Origin: Bacteroidales bacterium UBA5326
GTDB taxonomy: Bacteria; Bacteroidota; Bacteroidia; Bacteroidales; UBA932
Direction of reading: 5' to 3'
NCBI GenBank assembly: GCA_002408205.1
Contig: DHQY01000007.1
Coordinates: 1 to 64,000, forward strand
DNA: 64,000 bases
Position numbers and translations under genes: made by a program. Shown one piece after another: positions 1-8,960 of this stretch (positions are counted from its first letter, which is position 1; each line of letters begins with the position of its first letter). The notes under the pieces were generated by a model. The model ran no database searches and had not been told where the DNA came from. It was given only the letters and a program-made list of their open reading frames with translations.

Positions 1-210
1 TTTTCCATTTGAGTACAAATTTAACGCTTTATATCGCCTTGTTTTGTACTCGGTTTTTTTAGACACTAATATAAGTAATGATTTTCATAAGACGATTTTC
101 TTTAAAGATAAGCAAAAAAATGTATAATTTTTTTACATTCAGTCAAAGATTTAGACAAAATTTCTAAATCGATATTTTCGTAACTCTCCTGTTTATATGT
201 AATTAAAACC
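1..210. other. AT-rich upstream region with an inverted repeat
   Basis: No gene is visible here. GAGTACAAA (11-19) and TTTGTACTC (43-51) form a perfect 9-bp inverted repeat around a 23-base loop, followed by GG and a run of seven T (54-60). This could be a weak intrinsic terminator for a gene left of the window, or an operator. TATTTTCG at 173-180 resembles the Bacteroidota -7 element TAnnTTTG and could serve the permease gene starting at 211. Neither assignment is firm. Confidence 0.3.
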
Positions 211-2691
211 GTGGCACAAAAATGGTTAAATTATATACATATCTTCAAGTATATGCTCAGAAATCTATTTTACATTTTTAACAGATACAGGCTGGCATCA
301 GTTTTTAATATAGTGGGACTTTGCCTGGCCTTCTTCTTTTTTATGGTTGTTTTATTCCATCAAAATTATGAATACGGTTTTGACAGGAATATCGCCGGAA
401 GAGAGCATATATACCAAATGGAAAATATGCGTGATGACGGAATCTGGGATGCCAATTTTTCCCGCCCGATGGCTGAAACCATTCTTAACAGTTCCTCATT
501 AATTGAACAGTACGGTCTGTCAACTCAGAGTGCCTATTCTGCCGTGTCTAAAATGGGGTTTTCCACTTCTGCCGGAACAGAAACAGATACCTACATCTAC
601 GAAATAGAACAGATAACACCCGAATATGCCAGATTGTTTGGTTTTGATATTATTGACGGTTCCATTGCCGCTCTGGAGAATCCGTATGATATTCTAATTT
701 CCGAATCTGCGTCAAAAGCACTGTTGGGTCAGGCTGACCCCGTTGGGAAAGCCATATATGCCTCTGAATTCCGGGGATTACCTTCAGTCTCCGGACTTCC
801 GATTTCGGGGAACACGCCTCTTACCGTTGGTGGTGTTTTTCGGGATTTTCCGGAGAATTCAAGACTTACCAATTCTATATACCTTCCTATCTCCAAGAGT
901 CGAGAGATGGACGACTGGAGCACTTGCCGGTATTACTGCTATGTAAAGTTTGGCTCGAAAGAAGCTGCAGAAACCATGATTCAGCAATTTGCCGCAAATA
1001 ATAAAGATCTTCTGCTTGGTCACGGCATAAATGAACTGAGACTGCGTCCTGTTACTGAGCTTTATTTTGGAACTCAGGCCCGTAACGACGCAGCTCCCAC
1101 AGGCAGCAAAACGCTTACAGATATTTTATTCCTGATAGCAATAATGATTGTTGTCATAGCACTGGCTAATTATATAAATTTTTCGGTAGCTCTGGCGCCC
1201 GTTAGGGCTAAGTCGGTTACCGTAAGAAAAGTACTTGGCAGCAATGACGTTGCCCTAAGATGCGATTTACTATTCGAATCGCTGGTTATTTCTGTTCTTG
1301 CTTTTCTTTTTGCTTTTCTCTTCCTTTTTTTGTTTAAAGATTATATAACAACTCTCCTCGGGCACCCGATAGATATCGCTACCTATTGGACAACTCCGGT
1401 ATGGACATGTGCCGTTGCCATTTTGGGAGGTATATTGTCAGGTCTCTATCCCGCTTTTTATATAACCTCTTTTCCTGCAATCAAGGCTCTGAATGGTACT
1501 TTTTCACTAAGTTCCAGGTCCAGAGTCCTTCGCAAAGGACTAATAGGTTTTCAATTTATCATCTCCATAGCGCTCGTTTGCGGGTCTCTGTTTGTTGTCT
1601 TGCAAAACAGGTTTATTAACCGTTACGAAATGGGTTTTGATCATGATAATGTCCTTGAGGTAAAACTAAGCATGGGAACGGCTCTTTCCCAGAGTGAAAA
1701 TTTCCGTTCAATGCTCCTTAAGTTCTCGGAAATCAAAGAGGTGGCATTTTGCCAGATCCCTTTTGTTACCGATATGATCCGTCCGCTAATAGGTTATAAC
1801 TACAATGGCCATCATTCTTATATGAGTTGGACGGGTGTCTCTTCACAGTTACCGGAATTGCTAGATATCAAAATAATCCATGGACGCCGGTTCCGTCCTT
1901 CGGACCAGTTGGGCGGAAACACACATCCAGTGTGCATTATAAATGAGTCGGCAGCAAAGGAGATTCTGTCGTGGTTCTCTGCGGATGAGATAGGAAGTAT
2001 TGAAGACCTGGTAGGGACGTACATTTACGACAATGATACACCGGTGGAAATTGTAGGGATTGCCCGGAACGTTCATTATGAATCGCTATATAAACCCATT
2101 ACTCCCCTTGCATTCTGGACTGCATCACGTGAACATTATCGGTCAATGGCTCCGGGCAATTTCGCATATATGAAGGTTGCCGGCGACGATCCTTCAGCAG
2201 CAATCAGGCATATTCGCGACGTGGCCGATGAGCTGAATCCCGGCTACCCTGTTGAGGTCCGTTTTTTTGATCAATCGCTTAAAAAACTTTATGCCAAGAG
2301 CCATAAACAAGGTCTATTGGTTGCTCTGCTCTCGCTGATAGCAGTTATCCTGTCGTTGGTGGGTGTATTCGGCATGGCCATATATGAAGCTAAAAGAATG
2401 AAAAAAGAGATTGCAATCCGCAAAGTCTGGGGCGCAACTGTTCCCCAGATTCTGCAACTTTTTAGCACACCCATCCTTAAAATCATTCTTATCTCTGCTA
2501 TTATTTCCATTCCTTTGGCTTGCTACGGAGTATATGTATGGCTAAAGGGCTTTGCGTATCATATTGATATGTACTGGTGGGTATTTATACTTGCTACCCT
2601 TTCGGTTGTTTTAACAGCACTGGCAACCATTACTTATCAAAACTACCGGGCCGCCTCGTCCAATCCCATTGACAGCATCAAATCTGAATAA
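211..2691 (+). CDS. ABC transporter permease, MacB/FtsX type
   Basis: Inner-membrane permease of the FtsX/MacB superfamily, 826 aa. One transmembrane helix near residues 28-50 is followed by a long periplasmic (MacB-PCD-like) domain, then a block of three helices around 300-420. A fourth helix near 450 starts a second periplasmic domain, and three C-terminal helices lie around 695-815. The FtsX signatures TVRKVLGSN and AIRKVWGAT occur in the two halves, as in the duplicated permeases common in Bacteroidota. Such proteins usually work with a separate ATPase to move lipids, lipoproteins, peptides or drugs across the envelope. No ATPase gene is visible in the window, so the substrate is unknown. 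The start is GTG at 211; an in-frame ATG at 253 is an alternative. Confidence 0.85.
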   Translation: MAQKWLNYIHIFKYMLRNLFYIFNRYRLASVFNIVGLCLAFFFFMVVLFHQNYEYGFDRNIAGREHIYQMENMRDDGIWDANFSRPMAETILNSSSLIEQYGLSTQSAYSAVSKMGFSTSAGTETDTYIYEIEQITPEYARLFGFDIIDGSIAALENPYDILISESASKALLGQADPVGKAIYASEFRGLPSVSGLPISGNTPLTVGGVFRDFPENSRLTNSIYLPISKSREMDDWSTCRYYCYVKFGSKEAAETMIQQFAANNKDLLLGHGINELRLRPVTELYFGTQARNDAAPTGSKTLTDILFLIAIMIVVIALANYINFSVALAPVRAKSVTVRKVLGSNDVALRCDLLFESLVISVLAFLFAFLFLFLFKDYITTLLGHPIDIATYWTTPVWTCAVAILGGILSGLYPAFYITSFPAIKALNGTFSLSSRSRVLRKGLIGFQFIISIALVCGSLFVVLQNRFINRYEMGFDHDNVLEVKLSMGTALSQSENFRSMLLKFSEIKEVAFCQIPFVTDMIRPLIGYNYNGHHSYMSWTGVSSQLPELLDIKIIHGRRFRPSDQLGGNTHPVCIINESAAKEILSWFSADEIGSIEDLVGTYIYDNDTPVEIVGIARNVHYESLYKPITPLAFWTASREHYRSMAPGNFAYMKVAGDDPSAAIRHIRDVADELNPGYPVEVRFFDQSLKKLYAKSHKQGLLVALLSLIAVILSLVGVFGMAIYEAKRMKKEIAIRKVWGATVPQILQLFSTPILKIILISAIISIPLACYGVYVWLKGFAYHIDMYWWVFILATLSVVLTALATITYQNYRAASSNPIDSIKSE

Positions 2692-2735
2692 TAAATGCGC
2701 GGGGGAGCCTCGTAGATTTTGACGGAATATTTTTT

Positions 2736-2761
2736 TATTGTAATATTGCAATATTATAATA
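2736..2761. promoter_or_regulatory. Palindromic operator candidate for ArsR
   Basis: TAATATTGCAATATTA (2741-2756) is a perfect 16-bp palindrome. Its symmetry extends to 26 bp (2736-2761) with one mismatched pair. It ends 4 bases before the ATG of the ArsR-ArsM gene. ArsR/SmtB repressors bind AT-rich inverted repeats that overlap their own promoter or ribosome site, so autoregulation relieved by As(III) is the natural reading. This is inference from position and symmetry. Confidence 0.6.
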
Positions 2762-2765
2762 CATA

Positions 2766-3869
2766 ATGGGTACTACCAGAACAGATATTTATACCAGGCA
2801 ACAGAAAGATCTGGCAACTATGTTAAAAGCATTGGGCCATCCTGCCCGTATTGCTATTTTACAATACATTATTAGTCAGCAAGCCTGTATTTGCAACCAT
2901 CTGGTTCACGAAATAGGACTGGCTCAGCCTACTATTTCTCAACACCTGAAAGAGTTAAAGAATGCAGGTATTATTAAAGGCAATGTGGAGGGTACCAGTA
3001 TCTGTTACTGTATTGATGAAAAGGTCTGGAACAGATTAAAGAAATTATTGGAGGTTTTTATGCAAACAAATGAACAAAAAAAAGAAATTGTAAAGCAGAA
3101 ATACAGTGAAATCGCCTTGCAGAATTCAGTTAGCCATACGGCTTCTTGTTGCTGTCAGGGCTGTTGCAGTCCGGCAGTATACAACATTATGTCCGAAGAG
3201 TATGATAAGCTGCAAGGATACAATAAAGAGGCTGATTTGGGGTTGGGATGCGGATTGCCCACGCAATTTGCCAAAATTAAAAAAGGCGATACGGTGGTGG
3301 ATCTGGGCAGTGGTGCAGGAAATGATTGCTTTGTGGCAAGGGCAGAAACGAGTGAAAACGGAAAAGTCATAGGAATAGATTTCACAGAGGCTATGATCCA
3401 AAAAGCCCGTGAAAATGCCGTAAAATTGGGTTATCACAACGTGGAATTCCGCTACGGAGATATTGAAAAGATACCCATTATAGACAATCTGGCCGATGTG
3501 GTTGTGAGCAATTGTGTTATGAACTTGGTACCCGATAAACAAAAGGCTTTTGGAGAAGTGTACAGGATATTAAAACCGGGAGGCCATTTCAGCATATCGG
3601 ACATTGTGCTTGCAGGCGAATTGCCCGAAAAAATCATGAACGCTGCAGAAATGTATGCAGGTTGCGTAGCCGGTGCCCTGCAGAAAGATACGTACCTGAA
3701 TATCATAAGGGAGGCCGGGTTTACCAATATTACGCTGCAGAAAGAAAAAGCCATCATTATTCCTGATGACTTATTAGGCAATTACCTGGATGAAGATGAG
3801 ATCAACACCTACAAGGCCCATCCATACATTATTTTCAGCATTACTGTGTACGCAGAAAAACCTCTATAA
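2766..3869 (+). CDS. ArsR repressor fused to ArsM arsenite methyltransferase
   Basis: A 367-aa fusion. Residues 1-98 form an ArsR/SmtB winged helix (LGHPARIAIL; recognition helix QPTISQHLKEL) with cysteines at 41, 43, 80 and 82 that could bind As(III). Residues 99-367 are a SAM-dependent arsenite methyltransferase: SAM motif DLGSGAGND (179-187), the Cys cluster CCCQGCC (128-134), and single Cys at 162, 250 and 300 in the positions expected for As(III) ligands. The two proteins are normally separate. Here the methyltransferase's likely original Met is residue 99 (ATG at 3060), preceded 6 bases upstream by GGAGG, so a free ArsM might also be made by internal initiation. Expected role: sense As(III) and detoxify it by methylation. 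The end overlaps the convergent CE15 gene by 6 bases. Confidence 0.9.
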   Translation: MGTTRTDIYTRQQKDLATMLKALGHPARIAILQYIISQQACICNHLVHEIGLAQPTISQHLKELKNAGIIKGNVEGTSICYCIDEKVWNRLKKLLEVFMQTNEQKKEIVKQKYSEIALQNSVSHTASCCCQGCCSPAVYNIMSEEYDKLQGYNKEADLGLGCGLPTQFAKIKKGDTVVDLGSGAGNDCFVARAETSENGKVIGIDFTEAMIQKARENAVKLGYHNVEFRYGDIEKIPIIDNLADVVVSNCVMNLVPDKQKAFGEVYRILKPGGHFSISDIVLAGELPEKIMNAAEMYAGCVAGALQKDTYLNIIREAGFTNITLQKEKAIIIPDDLLGNYLDEDEINTYKAHPYIIFSITVYAEKPL

Positions 3870-5237
3870 ATAACGGGCAAAGAAATCTAAAAAGAAAGGC
3901 CAGTTGGGACCGGCTTCGTGTCCGCCGTGATGCTGCCTGTAAGCCAGGTCTCCGTCCAGCAGACCAAAGTCTGCTATTGGAAGAATGTCTGTACTCAGTC
4001 CCTTTCTGCCCAGCAGCTCATAGACCGGTGATGCTTTTGAGGCGGACAGGAACATACCGGCTATGTCAACCCATTTATCGGCCTCGTAGCTGCCCCCCGA
4101 TATAAAACAGGGACGGGGGGCGCATAACGCTATGAGTTCATGCTGATCAACGGGAAGGTCATTCTCTGTAAGCGGATCGGCCCCGTATTTTATGAAGCTC
4201 CCGGATATCCAGTGGTATTCACCGTCCGAGGCGAGGTTGCCGAGGCTTTCGCCGCAGTTCCGGCGCCATCCGGCAGCTCCCCCTTTTCCCGAGGAACAGA
4301 TGAAGCCTGCGGCTATTCTTTCGTCGAATGCCATGGCCACAAGTGCCGCCTTGCCGTAACGCGATACCCCCTCGACAGCCACCCTGTTGGCATCAAACAG
4401 ATCGTCTGTCTGGAAATAATCAATCATTTTGGAAGCTCCCCATCCCCAGGCCCTGAGCGATCCCCAGTCTGTAGGTTTGCGGTATTCTCCTTTATTGCAT
4501 AGTCCGATAATGCCTTTGGTAAGGCCGTAGCCGCCGTCGGCCTGCACAGATGCAGGGACAATCTGTGCAGCGGCCCAACCGCGTTCTACAACCTGTTGCT
4601 GCCAGGGTTTTCCTTCTCCGAACGGATGGCGGGGATCGGTCATCATCCATGAGAATTCAAGAATGACAGGCATGTTTTTTTTGCCGTTGTCCGGCCATAT
4701 AATCTGTGCCTGAATTTCAACGGAAATTTCCGGGTACGATGAGTTATCCACCACACCAAGAAGCTGACGTATAACTACCGGAGTACCTCCCAGATTGGCT
4801 TTGTCTTCTTTTATTGTCTTCCAGTGAACAGCAGGAACGTTATCCGGAATACGCCCGTAAACCTCGTCTTCAAATACTTTGACCAGTTCGGGACGCCTTA
4901 TCTTGTTCCACATTGCGGCATTTTTCACTTTTTTTCCATTGAAAGTGGTAAGTGCCTGTGGGTAGAAACAATACGGATTTGCTTTAAGTTCATCGTAGTT
5001 TGGCTGACTGGCCGGGTCTGAAGAGTTGGGATCACGTCCGGGACGTACTGCCTTAATGCCCAGCTGACTCATCATATTAGCATGGTCGGCCACCGTGATT
5101 TTGTTCAGGCTGTCCATTACCCTTATGAGGCTGTCTCTGTTGACATTCCTGCCGCCAAAAAACTGTCCGAAACATGTTGCCGGAATCATTACGGCAAAGA
5201 GTAAAAAAATGGCGGGAGCACAGATCTTTTTATTCAT
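3864..5237 (-). CDS. CE15 glucuronoyl esterase
   Basis: Secreted 457-aa alpha/beta hydrolase (signal peptide about residues 1-24, ending in CFG-Q). It belongs to the CE15 4-O-methyl-glucuronoyl methylesterase family, which cuts ester links between xylan glucuronic acid and lignin alcohols. The nucleophile motif is GVSRYGK with Ser292; the usual GCSRxGK Cys is Val here, as in many bacterial members. Also visible are CAPRPCFISGG and a C-terminal HHGGHEAGPNW segment carrying the catalytic His. It is the last gene of the leftward xylan operon, 6 bases after the carboxylesterase, and it overlaps the arsenic gene tail to tail. Confidence 0.87.
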   Translation of the reverse strand: MNKKICAPAIFLLFAVMIPATCFGQFFGGRNVNRDSLIRVMDSLNKITVADHANMMSQLGIKAVRPGRDPNSSDPASQPNYDELKANPYCFYPQALTTFNGKKVKNAAMWNKIRRPELVKVFEDEVYGRIPDNVPAVHWKTIKEDKANLGGTPVVIRQLLGVVDNSSYPEISVEIQAQIIWPDNGKKNMPVILEFSWMMTDPRHPFGEGKPWQQQVVERGWAAAQIVPASVQADGGYGLTKGIIGLCNKGEYRKPTDWGSLRAWGWGASKMIDYFQTDDLFDANRVAVEGVSRYGKAALVAMAFDERIAAGFICSSGKGGAAGWRRNCGESLGNLASDGEYHWISGSFIKYGADPLTENDLPVDQHELIALCAPRPCFISGGSYEADKWVDIAGMFLSASKASPVYELLGRKGLSTDILPIADFGLLDGDLAYRQHHGGHEAGPNWPFFLDFFARYL

Positions 5238-5243
5238 AAATAC

Positions 5244-6662
5244 TTATTGTTGTAAGGGATCTCCCATTTCTGAATGCTCTAAACTGTTTTCGTTGAGTTT
5301 GAAAAGCATAAATTTAGAATTATCTTTTGTACAGGGGGTCCACTCACCTCCATTTAAGCCATTTGGATTGGCGTATTTGGCAAAGTTTGTCCAGGCTGTC
5401 AGCATCACTTCAGAAAGAGCCCAGTCACCATCGGTCCAGGGCCTCCAGCTATTTTTGAAAGATTGAAATACATACCAGAGATCGGAAGAGTGGAATGCCC
5501 CTTTAAGTACGTTTTCCCTGCCATCTGTAGGAAGGGGACGTGCGAACTGATATGCATAAGCATTATCCCCTGCCTCTTCCCTGTTCAGGCAGAAATCCAC
5601 AATGCCGGGAGCCATATTACCTGAATCGTTGAGGGTGAATCCAATCATGTAGGGAACATTTGCCAGGTTATTGTTTACAGCGGCATCGTCGAAGCTCTCT
5701 TTCAAAACATATCCGTCTACGATGGGAGATATCAGCCCTGAGGACATCCAGGTACGGTTTCCGGTAACTGACTGATAAATACCCCCAACCGTAAAGATCA
5801 CCTCAGTAGAAGCGGCACGCATCTTTTCAAGATTCGTAAGGCCAGCCCAGTCCATTACTTCCTTTGTCTGTTGTGCTGATTCTTGAAGCGTCAGAGGGGC
5901 AAAGGCAGGCATACTACCCAAACCGCTCGCACTCATAATGATCGCTTTATTGAAAAGGCCACGGGCAAGCGGAGAAGCGCACAGGGTCTTTGTGCTGCGT
6001 CCTCCGGCACTCTGTCCGAAAATCATAACATTATCGGGGTCTCCTCCAAATTGTGCAATGTTTTTCTTTACCCATTTGAGGGCTTCTATCTGGTCAAGTA
6101 TCCCATAATTTCCCGAAACCCCTTCAGGACTTTCAGCTGCAAGTTCAGGATGGGTAAGGAAGCCGAAGACGCCGACACGATAATTGAAAGTGACCAGTAC
6201 CACCTCTTTGCCGGCAAAGGCTTCTCCGTCAAACTCGGGCTCGGAGCCCCACCCTTCCCTTAATCCGCCGCCAAATATCCACAGTGCTACAGGAAGCTTC
6301 CTGTCAGTTTGTCCAGGCGCTGTTGTCCAGACATTCAGGTAGAGGCAGTCCTCGCTATAGGCAGATTCTTTGCCATACCCCCACTCTGTGGTATAACCGC
6401 CCGGATAGTGCGCGGCCTGGAAACTCGGATGTCCGAATGTGTCGGCAATCCTGACTCCTTCCCAGGGAATAACCGGCTGAGGTGCTTTCCACCGGAGCTC
6501 TTTGATGGGTGGTGCAGCATAAGGAATACCCCGGTAAACATACACTCCCGGTGATTCGGTTATAACACCATGGATTTTACCGCCTTCAATGGTCAGTACA
6601 GGGTTTGGTTTACTGCAACTGAACAGAAGCAGTGATAACGCAAAAAACAAAATCTTCTTCAT
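5244..6662 (-). CDS. Type-B carboxylesterase lipoprotein
   Basis: 472-aa carboxylesterase/para-nitrobenzyl esterase family protein with a lipoprotein signal (LLLFSC), so probably membrane anchored. GQSAGG carries nucleophile Ser218, and GAFHSSD (His391) matches the usual catalytic His region. YRGIPYAAPP and FNYRVGVFGFL are also typical of the family. Its position between GH43 and CE15 in the xylan operon suggests it removes small esters such as acetyl or hydroxycinnamoyl groups from xylan fragments. The exact substrate cannot be read from the sequence. Confidence 0.87.
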   Translation of the reverse strand: MKKILFFALSLLLFSCSKPNPVLTIEGGKIHGVITESPGVYVYRGIPYAAPPIKELRWKAPQPVIPWEGVRIADTFGHPSFQAAHYPGGYTTEWGYGKESAYSEDCLYLNVWTTAPGQTDRKLPVALWIFGGGLREGWGSEPEFDGEAFAGKEVVLVTFNYRVGVFGFLTHPELAAESPEGVSGNYGILDQIEALKWVKKNIAQFGGDPDNVMIFGQSAGGRSTKTLCASPLARGLFNKAIIMSASGLGSMPAFAPLTLQESAQQTKEVMDWAGLTNLEKMRAASTEVIFTVGGIYQSVTGNRTWMSSGLISPIVDGYVLKESFDDAAVNNNLANVPYMIGFTLNDSGNMAPGIVDFCLNREEAGDNAYAYQFARPLPTDGRENVLKGAFHSSDLWYVFQSFKNSWRPWTDGDWALSEVMLTAWTNFAKYANPNGLNGGEWTPCTKDNSKFMLFKLNENSLEHSEMGDPLQQ

Positions 6663-6670
6663 GGTGTGGT

Positions 6671-8008
6671 CTATTTAGTAAACCGGATCCAGTCTACATG
6701 AATTTCCTGTTCACTTGCAGACTTGACAATCAGATTGTTAATACCTTTCTTTATTCCTTTAACACGGACGGGAATCTCGGCCCAATCGGGCGATTCCGGA
6801 ACCTTGACCTTGGCGACTGTCTTTTGATCGTTTTGTAAAAGCAGTGTACCTCCTTTGGGAGCCTTAACGCGGAGAAGCGCACCATTGCAGTTGCCGTCAA
6901 ATTGAACGGTGTTGTAACGTACCCAAGCCTCTGTGCCGCTGAAAATTGTCTTCCATCCGGCAAAATAGTTGGCAGTGTCCAGATATTCAATAGCAGCACC
7001 GGTTTCGCTGATTGCGGAATAACGATCCAATTGAATATCGGAAGTTGCCTTGGAAATTCCTATACCACGCAGTGTGGGTTTAACTATTCTGATACTTCCG
7101 TCGGATTCAAAGAAGAGGCTGTCTGCACATACCGAACGGTTCTTGTCGAAAGATGGAGAATAATCGTTATGGTGATAAAAGATGTACCACTGTTCCTTAA
7201 ATTGGATGATGGAATGGTGGTTGGTCCAGCATTTGTTTGGCCACTCCTCAAAGAAGACCCCCTTAAACTCATAAGGTCCGTAGATGTTATCCGCCACGGA
7301 ATAGGCCAGGACTTCGGTATCCTTGCGGGCCCACGGGAAAGTCATATAGTATTTTCCGTTGGCTTTAAAGAGATAAGGGCCTTCAATCAGTCCGGGGCTT
7401 GGAAGGTTACCTACAGGTGTGGGTTCTTCTGCCAATTCGGACCAGTCATCGTTAAGTTTGGCTATATTAATACCCCTGGCCGGCCATACGATGTATCCCT
7501 GACCGTCGTCATCCACAAAAATACAAGGGTCAATACCAAATACTCCTTCAATTGGCGTTTCCCGAGGTGTATACGGACCCTCTGGCTTATCAGCCACTGC
7601 AACTCCGACCCGGAATGGACTAAACTTCCCCGCCTGGCCATCACTCTTCATAAAATCAGGGAAAAAGAAATGATATTTCCCGTTATGTACGGCACAGTCC
7701 GGTGCCCACATAGAATATCCTTTCGGGTTCCCCCATGGAACGTCTTTCTGGTCCAGGATCACTCCGTGGTCTGTCCAATCGGTCAGATTCTCAGATGAAA
7801 AAACGTGATAGTCCTGCATACAGAACCAATCTTTCCTGGGAAAATCATCCGGAGCAGGAATATCGTGAGAAGGGAAAATATAAATCTTGTCCCCTATCAC
7901 GAGTGCAGAAGGATCGGCCGAGAACTGGTCGCGGATAATTGGGTTCTGGGCGCCGACTGTTACTCCAAGCATCAGTATAACAGCAGATAATGTAAATTTT
8001 CTTAACAT
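6671..8008 (-). CDS. GH43 glycoside hydrolase with C-terminal CBM6-like domain
   Basis: 445-aa secreted protein (signal peptide ending VGA-Q). Residues about 22-315 form the five-bladed GH43 propeller with the expected three acidic positions: Asp in SADPSALV, Asp in IDPCIFVDDDG and Glu in LIEGPYLF. The C-terminal 125 residues form a beta-sandwich like CBM6 (WVRYNTVQFDGN, ending VDWIRFTK). GH43 enzymes in xylan loci are arabinofuranosidases or beta-xylosidases. The gene is 2 bases from the alpha/beta esterase upstream and 8 from the carboxylesterase downstream, so it is clearly operonic. Confidence 0.88.
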   Translation of the reverse strand: MLRKFTLSAVILMLGVTVGAQNPIIRDQFSADPSALVIGDKIYIFPSHDIPAPDDFPRKDWFCMQDYHVFSSENLTDWTDHGVILDQKDVPWGNPKGYSMWAPDCAVHNGKYHFFFPDFMKSDGQAGKFSPFRVGVAVADKPEGPYTPRETPIEGVFGIDPCIFVDDDGQGYIVWPARGINIAKLNDDWSELAEEPTPVGNLPSPGLIEGPYLFKANGKYYMTFPWARKDTEVLAYSVADNIYGPYEFKGVFFEEWPNKCWTNHHSIIQFKEQWYIFYHHNDYSPSFDKNRSVCADSLFFESDGSIRIVKPTLRGIGISKATSDIQLDRYSAISETGAAIEYLDTANYFAGWKTIFSGTEAWVRYNTVQFDGNCNGALLRVKAPKGGTLLLQNDQKTVAKVKVPESPDWAEIPVRVKGIKKGINNLIVKSASEQEIHVDWIRFTK

Positions 8009-8010
8009 AA

Positions 8011-8943
8011 TTATTTCGTGCTTTTTACAGTGAAGAAATCGGTCATATTTTTGAAATACTGCGTGTCAAAGCATCCGGGACCGTGTCCGCCACCGGGAAC
8101 AGAGATAAAAGTAGCTTTGCCCCCGGCATTGTCATATGCGTTTTTAAGATTGACGCTTTGGCAATGAGGCACCACATTATCTGCATCTCCATGAATGATA
8201 AGGATTTCCGGATCATCTTTGTCCACAAAGTTGATTGGGCTGATGAGCTTGACCCAATCGGGCTCTTCGCGGGGGTCTTTCTTCCCTATGAGCATGGCTT
8301 CAGGTGTAGACGCATCGTTAGGTGCCACACAGTTTGACATATGGGCCATATCCACGGGGCCAAACCAATCTACTACCGCATCTACATGGCTGCCGGTAGA
8401 AAGATAATTGCCCAGAGACCCTTCAATATCTACCGTAAGGTCGCCTGATGTAAGTGTCTTTACACCGTTTGTTACACCGGCAAAAGCAGAAAGATGTCCG
8501 CCAGACGAGAATCCGGTGATGCCAATGAACGACGGATCAATGTTGTATTTGGCAGCATTGGAGCGAACGTAGCGGATAGCTGCTTTCACATCCTGAATCT
8601 GTGCGGGCCAAATTGCCTCCATACTGGAGCGGTGATTAATAGAGATGACAGCAAAACCCGCTTGCAGAAGAGGGGCACCTATGGATGCGGAAGCCATAGC
8701 CTTTGCGTTGTTGGCAAACCATGCACTGCCGTAAATAATAATAACCGCTTTATAGGCGGTTTTTTGCTCTTTTGGCAAGTATATATCCAAATTGTGGCTT
8801 TCCAGGCTGTCGGAAGCGTAATTTACGTTCGTCCAGCTGGTGGAATAAGTATCTTCTGCCGGTCCTTTTGGCATTTGGAATTCCTGTGCCGTAACTACAA
8901 CGGCACACAGAGAAAATAATACTACAAATAATTGATTTTTCAT
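8011..8943 (-). CDS. Alpha/beta hydrolase esterase (acetyl/feruloyl esterase-like)
   Basis: 310-aa secreted alpha/beta hydrolase (signal peptide about 1-19). The oxyanion region is IIIYGSAWF, the nucleophile elbow is GFSSGGH with Ser146, the Asp lies in IIHGDADNVVPH, and the His lies in GGGHGPGCF. The layout resembles the acetyl-esterase/lipase (Aes) group and the bifunctional acetylxylan/feruloyl esterases of rumen and gut Bacteroidota. Context within a CE1-rich xylan operon supports action on acetyl or feruloyl decorations. Family assignment is firm; substrate is inferred. Confidence 0.8.
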   Translation of the reverse strand: MKNQLFVVLFSLCAVVVTAQEFQMPKGPAEDTYSTSWTNVNYASDSLESHNLDIYLPKEQKTAYKAVIIIYGSAWFANNAKAMASASIGAPLLQAGFAVISINHRSSMEAIWPAQIQDVKAAIRYVRSNAAKYNIDPSFIGITGFSSGGHLSAFAGVTNGVKTLTSGDLTVDIEGSLGNYLSTGSHVDAVVDWFGPVDMAHMSNCVAPNDASTPEAMLIGKKDPREEPDWVKLISPINFVDKDDPEILIIHGDADNVVPHCQSVNLKNAYDNAGGKATFISVPGGGHGPGCFDTQYFKNMTDFFTVKSTK

Positions 8944-8960
8944 GTAATAATATAATACTA

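Noticed and set aside
6902..7798. 298-aa plus-strand frame opposite the GH43 gene
   Set aside because: Antisense shadow: no signal, domain or coupling, and the minus-strand GH43 gene is clear.
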